Notes under the pieces: model-generated
Told to the model about the DNA's origin: nothing
Databases searched by the model: none
Seen by the model: only the letters and a program-made list of their open reading frames with translations
Position numbers and translations under genes: made by a program
Part shown: positions 55,244-64,000 of the stretch, piece by piece
Numbering within the stretch: the stretch's first letter is position 1
Layout of the letters: each line of letters starts with the position of its first letter
Origin: Pseudomonas chlororaphis
GTDB lineage: Bacteria > Pseudomonadota > Gammaproteobacteria > Pseudomonadales > Pseudomonadaceae
Assembly: GCF_000783395.1 (NCBI RefSeq)
Contig: NZ_JSFK01000003.1
Coordinates: 186,135 to 250,134, forward strand
Direction: 5' to 3'
Length of the DNA stretch: 64,000 nt

Positions 55244-56056
55244 TTGAAAGGCCCGGTGGGCTTTTCCTCGTTGCTGAAAAAGGCGTCCCTCGCGGGCGCC
55301 TTTTTTGTGTCTGCGATTTGGCTGTCTGGCGCGCAAGCCTTTTGCCCGGCGCCTGCGGGACTGGCCAGCGTCACGGTGCAGCGCGTGGTCGATGGCGATA
55401 CGCTGCGCTTGAGCGACGGTCGCAGCGTACGCATGATCGGCGTCAACACGCCTGAGCTGGGCAAGCAGGGCCACAGCGATGAACCCTTCGCGGTGGCGGC
55501 ACGCAAGCGCCTGCAAGCGCTGGTCGATGCCAGCGGCGGACGCGTCGGTTTGCTCCCTGGCAAGCAAGCCAAAGACCATTACGGGCGTACGCTCGCGCAT
55601 ATTTACAGTGCCAGCGGCGCCAATCTCGAAGCGCAAATGCTCGCCGATGGCCTTGGTTTCCAGGTCGCCGTTGCGCCGAATGTCGATCTTGTCGTCTGCC
55701 AGCAAGCCGCCGAACGCAGCGCGCGAAACGCCGGGCTGGGCCTCTGGCGGCAATCGCCTGTACTGAAAGCGGAGCAGATCCAGCGCTCGGGTTTCACCGT
55801 GATCAGTGGGCGTGTGAGCAAGGTTCAGCGCAATCGCGGCGGAATCTGGATCGAGTTGCAGGGTGCGCTTGTATTGCGCGTTGCACCCAATCTGGTCGGA
55901 CAATTCGACAATGCCCGTTTGCAGGCGCTCAAAGGCAAGCAGATCGAGGCTCGCGGCTGGATCGTCGATCGTTCGCGGCGCGGTGGGCTTCAATCCGGTC
56001 AGTCGCGTTGGTTGCTTCCGCTGACGGATCCTTCAATGTTGCAAACGCCGCGCTGA
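55244..56056 (+). CDS. Secreted thermonuclease-family (SNase-like) protein
   Basis: A 270-residue protein with an N-terminal signal peptide (about 1-33, KKASLAGAFFVSAIWLSGAQA) and an SNase domain (about 40-165): VVDGDTLRLSDGRSVRMIGVNTPE with the Ca-binding Asp and catalytic Arg, then KDHYGRTLAHIY with a second Arg. The last about 95 residues (GFTVISGRVSKVQRNRGGIW and on) look like an OB-type beta domain not found in classical SNase. TTG start 2 bases after the rpmE stop, with GTAAGG as a weak ribosome site; the start is uncertain. Extracytoplasmic nucleic-acid cleavage is inferred. Confidence 0.85.
   Translation: MKGPVGFSSLLKKASLAGAFFVSAIWLSGAQAFCPAPAGLASVTVQRVVDGDTLRLSDGRSVRMIGVNTPELGKQGHSDEPFAVAARKRLQALVDASGGRVGLLPGKQAKDHYGRTLAHIYSASGANLEAQMLADGLGFQVAVAPNVDLVVCQQAAERSARNAGLGLWRQSPVLKAEQIQRSGFTVISGRVSKVQRNRGGIWIELQGALVLRVAPNLVGQFDNARLQALKGKQIEARGWIVDRSRRGGLQSGQSRWLLPLTDPSMLQTPR
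55277..55306 (+). terminator. Intrinsic terminator of rpmE inside the next reading frame
   Basis: AAAAAGGCGTCCC / GGGCGCCTTTTTT form a stem with one bulged T and a 4-base loop, ending in six T residues. It lies about codons 12-21 of the nuclease gene, within its signal peptide. Confidence 0.85.
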
Positions 56057-56238
56057 AGAAAATTGTAGACATTTTTTCCGTCAATTGTGAACAGTCCAGC
56101 CCTTGTGCGCCGTGGCTCTTGGCCCAAAGTCGTAGGGCAGGGCGCTTGACAGGGGTGACCGCTCAGTCTTGTGGGGACTTTGCGAGGCGCGTATCCTCGC
56201 TGACCAGTCTGTCCAACAGTAAAAAGCGGAATGCCAAA

Positions 56239-57507
56239 ATGTCTGATCTGAAAACTGCCGCTCTCGAATATCATGCCAATCCTCGTCCAGGGAAGCTGAG
56301 TGTCGAGCTCACCAAGGCCACTGCTACCGCTCGCGACTTGTCGCTGGCCTACAGCCCCGGCGTAGCTGAACCAGTGCGTGAGATCGCTCGCGATCCTGAA
56401 CTGGCCTACAAATACACCGGCAAGGGCAACCTGGTTGCAGTCATTTCCGATGGCACCGCGATTCTCGGCCTGGGCAACCTCGGCCCATTGGCTTCCAAGC
56501 CAGTGATGGAAGGTAAAGGCGTACTGTTCAAGCGCTTCGCCGGTATCGACGTTTTCGACATCGAAGTCGACTCCGAAAGCCCGCAAGCCTTCATCGACAC
56601 CGTAAAACGCATCTCCATCACCTTCGGTGGCATCAACCTGGAAGACATCAAGGCGCCAGAGTGCTTTGAGATCGAACGTGCTCTGATCGAGCAGTGCGAC
56701 ATTCCGGTATTCCATGATGACCAGCACGGCACCGCGATCGTGACCGCTGCCGGCATGATCAACGCTCTGGAAATCGCTGGCAAAACCCTGCCGGACGCGA
56801 AAATCGTTTGCCTGGGCGCCGGTGCTGCCGCCATCTCCTGCATGAAATTGCTGGTGAGCATGGGCGCACGCATCGAAAACATCTTCATGGTTGACCGTAC
56901 CGGCGTGATCCACTCCGGCCGTGACGACCTGAACCAATACAAAGCAGTATTCGCTCACGCAACCGACAAGCGCAGCCTGGCTGACGCACTGGCAGGCGCT
57001 GACGTGTTCGTCGGTCTGTCCGGCCCGAACCTGCTGAGCGCTGAAGGCCTGCTGTCGATGGCGGCCAACCCGATCGTGTTCGCTTGCTCGAACCCGGATC
57101 CGGAAATCTCCCCGGAACTGGCGCACGCTACCCGTAGCGACGTGATCATGGCCACCGGCCGTTCGGACTACCCGAACCAGGTCAACAACGTACTGGGCTT
57201 CCCGTTCATCTTCCGTGGTGCTCTGGACGTTCGCGCCAAGCGCATCAACGAAGAAATGAAAGTGGCTGCGGCCAACGCTCTGCGTGAACTGGCCAAGCTG
57301 CCTGTTCCACAGGACGTGTGCGATGCCTACGGTGGCGCGCCGCTGGAATTCGGTCGTGAGTACATAATTCCGAAGCCAATGGACAAGCGCCTGATCACCC
57401 TGATCTCCGACGCTGTGGCCAAAGCCGCGATCGAGACCGGTGTGGCGACCCTGCCGTATCCGAAGAACTACCCGCTGAAAAGCGTGGATGACGTGTTCAA
57501 CGGCTAA
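56239..57507 (+). CDS. maeB: NAD(P)-dependent malic enzyme, short form
   Basis: Decarboxylates malate to pyruvate with NAD(P)+. It has 422 residues from [12 protein letters not shown]. It is the short malic enzyme without the phosphotransacetylase-like domain of E. coli MaeB (759 residues). Marks are [31 protein letters not shown] with the catalytic Lys, [11 protein letters not shown] and the nucleotide-binding [11 protein letters not shown]. The cofactor preference cannot be read reliably. The 180-base leader (56057-56238) includes the end of an alternative longer frame, which I reject. Confidence 0.95.
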   Translation: MSDLKTAALEYHANPRPGKLSVELTKATATARDLSLAYSPGVAEPVREIARDPELAYKYTGKGNLVAVISDGTAILGLGNLGPLASKPVMEGKGVLFKRFAGIDVFDIEVDSESPQAFIDTVKRISITFGGINLEDIKAPECFEIERALIEQCDIPVFHDDQHGTAIVTAAGMINALEIAGKTLPDAKIVCLGAGAAAISCMKLLVSMGARIENIFMVDRTGVIHSGRDDLNQYKAVFAHATDKRSLADALAGADVFVGLSGPNLLSAEGLLSMAANPIVFACSNPDPEISPELAHATRSDVIMATGRSDYPNQVNNVLGFPFIFRGALDVRAKRINEEMKVAAANALRELAKLPVPQDVCDAYGGAPLEFGREYIIPKPMDKRLITLISDAVAKAAIETGVATLPYPKNYPLKSVDDVFNG

Positions 57508-57528
57508 GCCGTTGTAGTGCTTCAACCG

Positions 57529-57562
57529 AAAGCCCCGGCTCGTGAGAGTCGGGGCTTTTTAT
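57529..57562 (+). terminator. Intrinsic terminator of maeB
   Basis: Stem AAAGCCCCGGCTC / GAGTCGGGGCTTTTT with one G-T pair and a 4-base loop. Its right arm forms the start of the 69-base inverted repeat described in the findings. Confidence 0.92.
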
Positions 57563-57579
57563 TGCCTGAAGATCAAGAG

Positions 57580-57759
57580 CCCCTCACCCTAGCCCTCTCC
57601 CGGAGGGAGAGGGGACTGACCGTGGAAGATTCGCGAGATACACCGACCTGAAAGTGCGTTAGCGCCTATGGATTCAACACAGCACGTTCAAGTCGGCATC
57701 ACTCACCAGCATCCCCCAATCAGTCCCCTCTCCCTCCGGGAGAGGGCTAGGGTGAGGGG
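57580..57759. repeat. MITE-like repeat with terminal inverted repeats, copy 4
   Basis: 180 bases with perfect ends CCCCTCACCCTAGCCCTCTC and GAGAGGGCTAGGGTGAGGGG. Here the inverted repeat continues outwards: 57551-57619 and 57720-57788 are complementary at 68 of 69 positions, taking in the ends of the maeB and ponA terminators. It lies in the 320-base gap 57508-57827, which contains only the two terminators and this element. Confidence 0.93.
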
Positions 57760-57775
57760 CTCTTGATCCTCAGGC

Positions 57776-57814
57776 AATAAAAAGCCCCGCACTTCAACCG
57801 AAGGCGGGGCTTTT
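57776..57814 (-). terminator. Intrinsic terminator of ponA
   Basis: Read on the minus strand the stem is AAAAGCCCCGCC / GCGGGGCTTTTTATTG-type, with the T tract at 57776-57783, just after the ponA stop. Confidence 0.88.
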
Positions 57815-57827
57815 CATTAGCAGCAGA

Positions 57828-60275
57828 TCAGAACAAGTCGATCGGCGCCTGCTCATCCGCTGGCAGCGGGCTGCCCGGCGCCGTGCCATTGCCCAGCTCA
57901 TTCACCGACGGCGGCGTGTCCTCGGACTTGAACAGCTCGAAGTACGCGCCCGGCGTGCTCGGCGTCGCCGCGCGACCACTGACCGGGTCCACGCGCAGGC
58001 TCAGCAAACCTTCCGGCTCAGGCTGAACATGCGGCGGCTTGTCCTTGAGCGCAGCCGACATGTAGTTCATCCAGATCGGCAACGCCACGGTGCCGCCGAA
58101 CTCGCGACGACCGAGGCTTTCCGGCTGGTCGAAACCGGTCCAGACCGTGGTCACGTAATCGGCGTTGTAGCCGGAGAACCACGCGTCTTTCGATTCGTTG
58201 GTGGTACCGGTCTTGCCGGCGATATCGCTGCGGCCCATGGCCAGCGCGCGACGACCGGTGCCGAGCTTGATCACGTCCTGCAACATGCTGTTGAGGATGT
58301 ACGTAGTACGACCATCAACAATACGCTCAGCCACTGCCGGCGTTTGTGGCATGGCTGCGTTGCCCGGTACTTCACCCGCAACCGGTGTGGCGTTGACCGT
58401 AAACGACTCGCTGTTCGGTGCTGCGATACCGTCCGTCGCCGAACCACCCTGAGGCACGGTCGGCGGGTTGGCGACGAACAGCGTGTCGCCGTTACGGCTT
58501 TCGATCTTGTCGATGATGTACGGGGTGATCTTGTAGCCGCCGTTGGCGAACGTACTCCAACCGGTCGCAATCTCCATCGGCGTCAACGTCGCGGTGCCCA
58601 GCGCCAGCGACAGGTTTGGCGGCAGATCCTGCTTGTTGAAGCCGAAGCGAGTGATGTAGTCGATGGTCTTGCCCACGCCCATCGCCTGCAGCAGGCGGAT
58701 CGACACGAGGTTACGCGACTTGTACAGCGCCTCACGCAAGCGGATCGGGCCGAGGAAGGTATTGGTGTCGTTCTTCGGACGCCAGACCTTGTCCAGGTAC
58801 TCGTCGACAAACACGATCGGCGCGTCGTTGACCAGCGTCGCAGCGGTGTAGCCGCTATCCAGCGCAGCACTGTAGACGAACGGTTTGAAGCTCGAACCCG
58901 GCTGACGCTTGGCCTGCATGGCGCGGTTGTAGTTGCTCTGTTCGAAGGCGAAACCGCCGACCAGCGAGCGAATCGCGCCGTTCTGCGGATCCAGCGACAC
59001 CAGCGCACCTTGTGCCTGCGGAATCTGGCTGAACTTCAGCGAATTGTCTTTCTGGCGCTGCACGCGGACCAGGTCACCGACCTGTGCAACATCCGACGGC
59101 TGACGCGGGTTGGCACCCATGCTGTTGGTATTGAGGAACGGCCGCGCCCACTTCATGGTGTCCCAGGCAACGTGCTCTTCACCGGTGCGGGTCAGCACTT
59201 GCAGGCCGTTCTTGTCGACCTGGGTGACGATGGCCGGTTCGAGGCTACTGATCGTGCGCTGTTTGGTCAGTTCGCTGGCCCACGCTTCGCGGGTCTTGCC
59301 CGGCAGACGCGACTCGGGGCCACGGTAGCCGTGACGCTGGTCGTAGGTCATCAAACCTTCGTGCAGCGCGGTGTTGGCCATTTCCTGCAGGTTGCTCGGC
59401 ACCGTGGTGGTGACGCGGAAACCTTCGGTGTAGGCATCGCTGCCGTAGCGGCCGACCATTTCGGCGCGGGCCATTTCAGCGATATACGGTGCGTTCACTT
59501 CCGGGGTCGGCACGTGATAGCTGGCGTTCAGCGGTTCGTTGATCGCGGCGGTGTAGTCCGCTTCGCTGATCTTGCCGAGCTTGTACATGCGCCCGAGGAT
59601 CCAGTCGCGGCGTTCTTTACTGCGTGCCGGATTGGCCAATGGGTTGAAGCGCGACGGTGCTTTCGGCAGGCCGGCGATCATCGCCATTTGCGCAAGGCTG
59701 ACGTCGCGGATCGACTTGCCGTAATACACCTGCGCCGCCGCTTCGATGCCATAGGCGCGGTTGCCCAGATAGATCTTGTTGACGTACAGCTCAAGGATTT
59801 CGTCCTTGGTCAGCTGCCGCTCGATCTGCAGGGCCAGAAGAATTTCGGTGGTTTTGCGCGAGAAGCTGCGTTCGCTGGTCAGGAAGAAGTTCTTCGCCAC
59901 CTGCATGGTGATGGTGCTGCCGCCGGACTGAATGTGTCCGCTTTTGACCAGTTGGGTCGCGGCGCGCATCAGGCTGCTCGGATCGACGCCGTAGTGGTTG
60001 GCGAAATTGTCGTCTTCAGCACTTAGTAACGCATTAATGAAATTGGGGGGAATGTCGGCGAAACGGATCGGTGTGCGGCGCATTTCGCCAAATTCTGCGA
60101 TCAACTTGTTGTCGCTGGAGTAGACCCGCAATGGAATCTGCAACTGAATGCTTCGCAGAGCCTCCACAGACGGCAAACCCGGACTAAGGTAAAGAAACGC
60201 GCCGCTGAGACCTAAAAGCAGTCCGCAGAAAACGGCGACGATGGACCAACCGAAAAATTTCAGCAGACGAATCAA
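57828..60275 (-). CDS. ponA: Penicillin-binding protein 1A, bifunctional
   Basis: A class A PBP of about 815 residues that polymerises and cross-links peptidoglycan. I favour a TTG start at 60275 (MIRLLKFFGWS); an upstream ATG would add 19 residues and cannot be excluded. TM helix at about 5-30. The glycosyltransferase domain has EDDNFANHYGVD with the catalytic Glu, GGSTITMQVAKN and KEILELYVN-type motifs. The transpeptidase domain has PGSSFKPF (catalytic Ser), SRN and KTGTT. The central ODA/OB-like insert typical of PBP1A lies at about 320-420. Confidence 0.95.
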   Translation of the reverse strand: MIRLLKFFGWSIVAVFCGLLLGLSGAFLYLSPGLPSVEALRSIQLQIPLRVYSSDNKLIAEFGEMRRTPIRFADIPPNFINALLSAEDDNFANHYGVDPSSLMRAATQLVKSGHIQSGGSTITMQVAKNFFLTSERSFSRKTTEILLALQIERQLTKDEILELYVNKIYLGNRAYGIEAAAQVYYGKSIRDVSLAQMAMIAGLPKAPSRFNPLANPARSKERRDWILGRMYKLGKISEADYTAAINEPLNASYHVPTPEVNAPYIAEMARAEMVGRYGSDAYTEGFRVTTTVPSNLQEMANTALHEGLMTYDQRHGYRGPESRLPGKTREAWASELTKQRTISSLEPAIVTQVDKNGLQVLTRTGEEHVAWDTMKWARPFLNTNSMGANPRQPSDVAQVGDLVRVQRQKDNSLKFSQIPQAQGALVSLDPQNGAIRSLVGGFAFEQSNYNRAMQAKRQPGSSFKPFVYSAALDSGYTAATLVNDAPIVFVDEYLDKVWRPKNDTNTFLGPIRLREALYKSRNLVSIRLLQAMGVGKTIDYITRFGFNKQDLPPNLSLALGTATLTPMEIATGWSTFANGGYKITPYIIDKIESRNGDTLFVANPPTVPQGGSATDGIAAPNSESFTVNATPVAGEVPGNAAMPQTPAVAERIVDGRTTYILNSMLQDVIKLGTGRRALAMGRSDIAGKTGTTNESKDAWFSGYNADYVTTVWTGFDQPESLGRREFGGTVALPIWMNYMSAALKDKPPHVQPEPEGLLSLRVDPVSGRAATPSTPGAYFELFKSEDTPPSVNELGNGTAPGSPLPADEQAPIDLF

Positions 60276-60464
60276 GGCGTTTGGACATCCAGGGCAAAGA
60301 ATGAATTTGGCGACGGGGCTCCGGCTACACACAGAACCATCCGCGCTTGCAGTAAAAAGCAGAAAAAAACGCTGGGCATTATAAGCACTTTTCTGCTGGG
60401 GGCGTCATTTGCGCTTCTGTCAAGACGGGGTGAAGGAACGCAATGCGTATTACAGAGTCCGTAA

Positions 60465-61555
<1,091 letters not shown>

Positions 61556-61556
<1 letters not shown>

Positions 61557-62122
61557 TGGCGCGGATCAACCTTTTACCTTGGCGCGAGGAGCGCCGTGAA
61601 GAACGGCGCAAGCGCTTTCTGCTGATGCTGACCGGCGTAGTGGTCGGTTCGGTTGGTGCGGTGTTCATTGCCGATCAGATCATCAGTGCGGCCATTACGC
61701 GCCAGGCGGCGCGCAATGATTACATCGGCAAGCAGATTGCGGTGGTAGACGAGCGGATCAAGCAGATCAGCGAACTCAAAGCCCACCGCCAGCAATTGGT
61801 CGAGCGCATGCGCATCATCCAGGACCTGCAGGGCAATCGGCAGGTCAGCGGGCGAATCTTCGATCAATTGGCGCGTACGCTGCCGGACGGCGTGTATTTC
61901 ACCGAAGTGAAAATGACCGGCAAAACCCTGTCGATCAGTGGCGCTGCAGAATCCAATAATCGCGTTTCGGACCTGATGCGCAATCTGGAGGCGTCGGACT
62001 GGTTCGATGCGCCGAGTCTCAACGAAGTCAAAGCAACGACCGCCGGCCAAGTGGACCAGGCCAACACGTTTGAACTGACCGTACGGCAGACCCGGCCACA
62101 AGTTGTGGAGGACGACCAATGA
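61556..62122 (+). CDS. pilN: Type IV pilus assembly protein PilN
   Basis: A 188-residue bitopic inner membrane protein of the pilus alignment complex. The conserved cytoplasmic tail MARINLLPWREERREER, with INLLPWR as the PilM-binding motif, precedes the membrane helix at about 23-43 and a periplasmic coiled coil plus ferredoxin-like domain. Its start shares a base with the pilM stop. Confidence 0.97.
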
Positions 62123-62742
62123 AGCCGTCCGAATGGCTGGAAAGTCTGCGCGACATCGATTTCAACGACCTCGACACCAGCAACATCGGTTCCTGGCCGG
62201 CCGCCGTGAAAGCCATGGCCGGGGCGCTGTTGATGGTGCTGGTGTTGGCGCTTGGCTATAACTTTTTCATCAGTGACATGGAAAATCAGCTCGACCTCAA
62301 ACGTGAGGAAGAGATCACCCTCAAAGAGCAGTTCGCCAGCAAGGCGCGCCTGTCAGCCAATCTTGAGCTGTACACCCAGCAAATGAAGGAAATGGAAAAT
62401 ACCTTCGGCGTGCTGTTGCGCCAATTGCCCAGTGACACCGAAGTGCCGGGGCTGCTCGAAGACATCACCCGTACCGGTCTGGGCAGTGGTCTGGAGTTCG
62501 AAGAGATCAAACTGCTGCCGGAGGTCACCCAGCAGTTCTACATAGAACTGCCGATTCAGATCACCGTCACCGGCGCCTATCACGATCTCGCGACCTTCGT
62601 CAGCGGCGTGGCCGGACTGCCGCGCATCGTTACCCTGCATGATTTCGAACTCGCACCGGCCAACCCGGAGGGCGGGCCGAAATTGCGCATGAGCATCCTT
62701 GCCAAGACCTACCGCTATAACGACAAGGGGCTGCAGAAATGA
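62119..62742 (+). CDS. pilO: Type IV pilus assembly protein PilO
   Basis: A 207-residue bitopic protein that pairs with PilN through periplasmic coiled coils. One membrane helix at about 33-52 (AMAGALLMVLVLALGYNFFI), a coiled coil at about 55-95 and a C-terminal ferredoxin-like domain (about 110-205). 4-base overlaps with pilN and pilP. Confidence 0.97.
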   Translation: MKPSEWLESLRDIDFNDLDTSNIGSWPAAVKAMAGALLMVLVLALGYNFFISDMENQLDLKREEEITLKEQFASKARLSANLELYTQQMKEMENTFGVLLRQLPSDTEVPGLLEDITRTGLGSGLEFEEIKLLPEVTQQFYIELPIQITVTGAYHDLATFVSGVAGLPRIVTLHDFELAPANPEGGPKLRMSILAKTYRYNDKGLQK

Positions 62743-63266
62743 GCCCGATTCGTTGTATTGCGTTGTCGATGACGCTGCTCGCGTTGAACGGTTGTGGTGG
62801 CAGCGATGACTTCAGTGACCTCGATGCCTATTTGAATGAAGTGCGCCTGCGCCCGGCAGGCAAGATTGAACCAACCCCGACATTTCGGTCTTACCCAACA
62901 TTCACTTACAGCGCTGCCAACCTGCGCAGTCCGTTCTCGCGCCAGGTACGCGTCGATCTGGCCGGGCAGAGGCATGGCTCGCGCAACGTCAAGCCCGACC
63001 CCAACCGGGTCAAGCAATACCTCGAAGGTTTCAACATCGAGCAGTTCGAGATGGTCGGCACGATCTCCAATGTCTCCGGCTCCTTCGCGTTGTTGCGCGG
63101 AGCGGGCGGGGTGCATCGGCTGAAAGTCGGCGATTACCTGGGGCGCAATGACGGCCGCATCGTCGCTATCAGCGCCACCCAGGTCGATGTCGTCGAAATC
63201 GTCCCCGACGGCGAAGGCGCCTGGCTGGAGCGTCCGCGCACCATTCCTTTGAAAGAGCACTCATAG
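62739..63266 (+). CDS. pilP: Type IV pilus assembly lipoprotein PilP
   Basis: A 175-residue periplasmic lipoprotein that joins PilN/PilO to the secretin PilQ. The lipobox-like ALNGC puts the lipidated Cys at about residue 19. The N-terminal region is unstructured and contacts PilNO. The C-terminal beta domain (about 85-165, FEMVGTISNVSGSFALLRG) contacts PilQ. 4-base overlap with pilO. Confidence 0.96.
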   Translation: MSPIRCIALSMTLLALNGCGGSDDFSDLDAYLNEVRLRPAGKIEPTPTFRSYPTFTYSAANLRSPFSRQVRVDLAGQRHGSRNVKPDPNRVKQYLEGFNIEQFEMVGTISNVSGSFALLRGAGGVHRLKVGDYLGRNDGRIVAISATQVDVVEIVPDGEGAWLERPRTIPLKEHS

Positions 63267-63280
63267 TGGAAGTCGAACAA

Positions 63281-64000
63281 TGAACAGGATTTTCTCCACC
63301 CTCGGTTTTTCGCTATGGATAGCGCTGATGTCGCCGATGGTACTCGCGGCCAATTTGAAGACGCTCGACGTGGCGGCGCTGCCGGGTGACCGCGTCGAGT
63401 TGAAGCTGTCGTTCGACGGCCCGCCGCCGCAACCGAAGGGCTACACCACTGAATCACCGGCGCGGATTGCCCTGGATCTGCCCGGTGTCGCCAGTCAGTT
63501 GGCGAGCAAGAATCTTGATCTGGGCAGTGGCAATGCGCGTACGGCCACTGTGGTTGAGGCCAAGGACCGCACGCGGCTGATTGTCAGTCTCACGCAACTG
63601 GCGCCTTATAACACGCGGGTCGAGGGCAATAATCTGTTCGTGGTGGTGGGGCAGGGTGCGCCAGCGGCTGCGCCGCGACCAGCAGCCGTGGCGCCGCGGC
63701 CGGCCACTGCGGCAGCCGCGCCTGCCAAGGCTCCCGTGCCGAAAAGCCGCGCCATTCGCGGCGTGGATTTTCAACGCGGTACAGCCGGCGAAGGCAATGT
63801 CGTCATCGATCTGTCCGACCCGACCATCGCCCCGGATATTCAGGAACATGACGGCAAGATCATCCTCAGCTTCGCCCGTACGCAGTTGCCGGAAAAGTTG
63901 CGGGTACGCCTCGACGTCAAGGATTTCGCCACCCCGGTGCAGTTCGTCAATGCCGGAGTGACCGCTGATCGCACGGTTATTACGGTCGAGCCCAGCGGCA
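63281..64000 (+). CDS. pilQ: Type IV pilus secretin PilQ, N-terminal part
   Basis: The outer membrane secretin through which the pilus exits; only the first 240 residues are in the window and the frame is open to the right edge. Signal peptide MNRIFSTLGFSLWIALMSPMVLAAN. It has a first AMIN domain at about 27-120 (peptidoglycan binding), an Ala/Pro-rich linker (about 126-150) and a second AMIN domain starting at RGVDFQRGTAGEGNVV. ATG 14 bases after the pilP stop. Confidence 0.95.

Noticed and set aside
58029..60026. 665-codon frame antisense to ponA
   Set aside because: Same reason: a compositional shadow of a verified gene.

Overview
The window is chromosomal DNA from a Pseudomonas, most likely of the P. 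fluorescens group. The evidence is uniform GC-rich coding sequence, a mid-chromosome gene order that matches what I recall of the P. aeruginosa PA5042-PA5110 region (pil, ponA, malic enzyme, rpmE, priA, argS, hslVU, pha, ubi, his, tat, opgGH, hut, fbp), and many interspersed REP/REPIN-type repeats typical of fluorescent pseudomonads. No rRNA, tRNA, CRISPR array, prophage or insertion sequence was seen.

Layout. 1-6.8 kb: the 3' end of a DUF3999 gene, fbp, a DUF924 gene, a small accessory patch (a ParE/Phd toxin-antitoxin pair and a PctA-type amino-acid chemoreceptor), then two lipoproteins. 6.9-21.9 kb: a complete histidine utilisation (hut) locus with hutF facing hutC-hutD, then hutU, an NCS1 permease, the hutXWV ABC transporter, two histidase-family genes, hutI and hutG. 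22.2-28.2 kb: pip-dtd and opgG-opgH (osmoregulated periplasmic glucans). 28.6-33.3 kb: a polar amino acid ABC transporter and an HBM-type chemoreceptor. 33.5-39.6 kb, minus strand: rsmE, tatCBA, hisE-hisI, ubiB-ubiJ-ubiE. 39.7-47 kb: the medium-chain-length polyhydroxyalkanoate (PHA) locus, with phaI-phaF convergent to phaC1-phaZ-phaC2-phaD. 47.2-54.8 kb, minus strand: a DUF971 gene, hslVU, a SPOR protein, argS, priA. 55-57.5 kb: rpmE, a secreted nuclease and a malic enzyme. 57.8-64 kb: ponA divergent from the type IV pilus operon pilMNOP, with pilQ running off the end.

How the parts work together. The hut genes import histidine and urocanate and degrade them by the five-step route through formimidoylglutamate and formylglutamate. 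A sigma-54 promoter overlapped by a HutC operator precedes hutU, and a second HutC-like site lies between hutF and hutC. The pha genes make, mobilise and package carbon granules. Conserved housekeeping operons fill most of the rest.

The observations most worth following are these. HutH1, the first histidase paralogue, lacks exactly the Ala-Ser-Gly triad that forms the MIO cofactor, plus two further active-site residues, while keeping an intact, well-formed fold. A MITE-like family of about 160-180 bp with nested inverted repeats occurs four times; in one copy the inverted repeat extends into the terminators of the two convergent flanking genes. A strong intrinsic terminator for rpmE lies inside the signal-peptide codons of the next gene. 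Four distinct families of paired palindromic repeats occur, several of them inside the hut and pha gene clusters.
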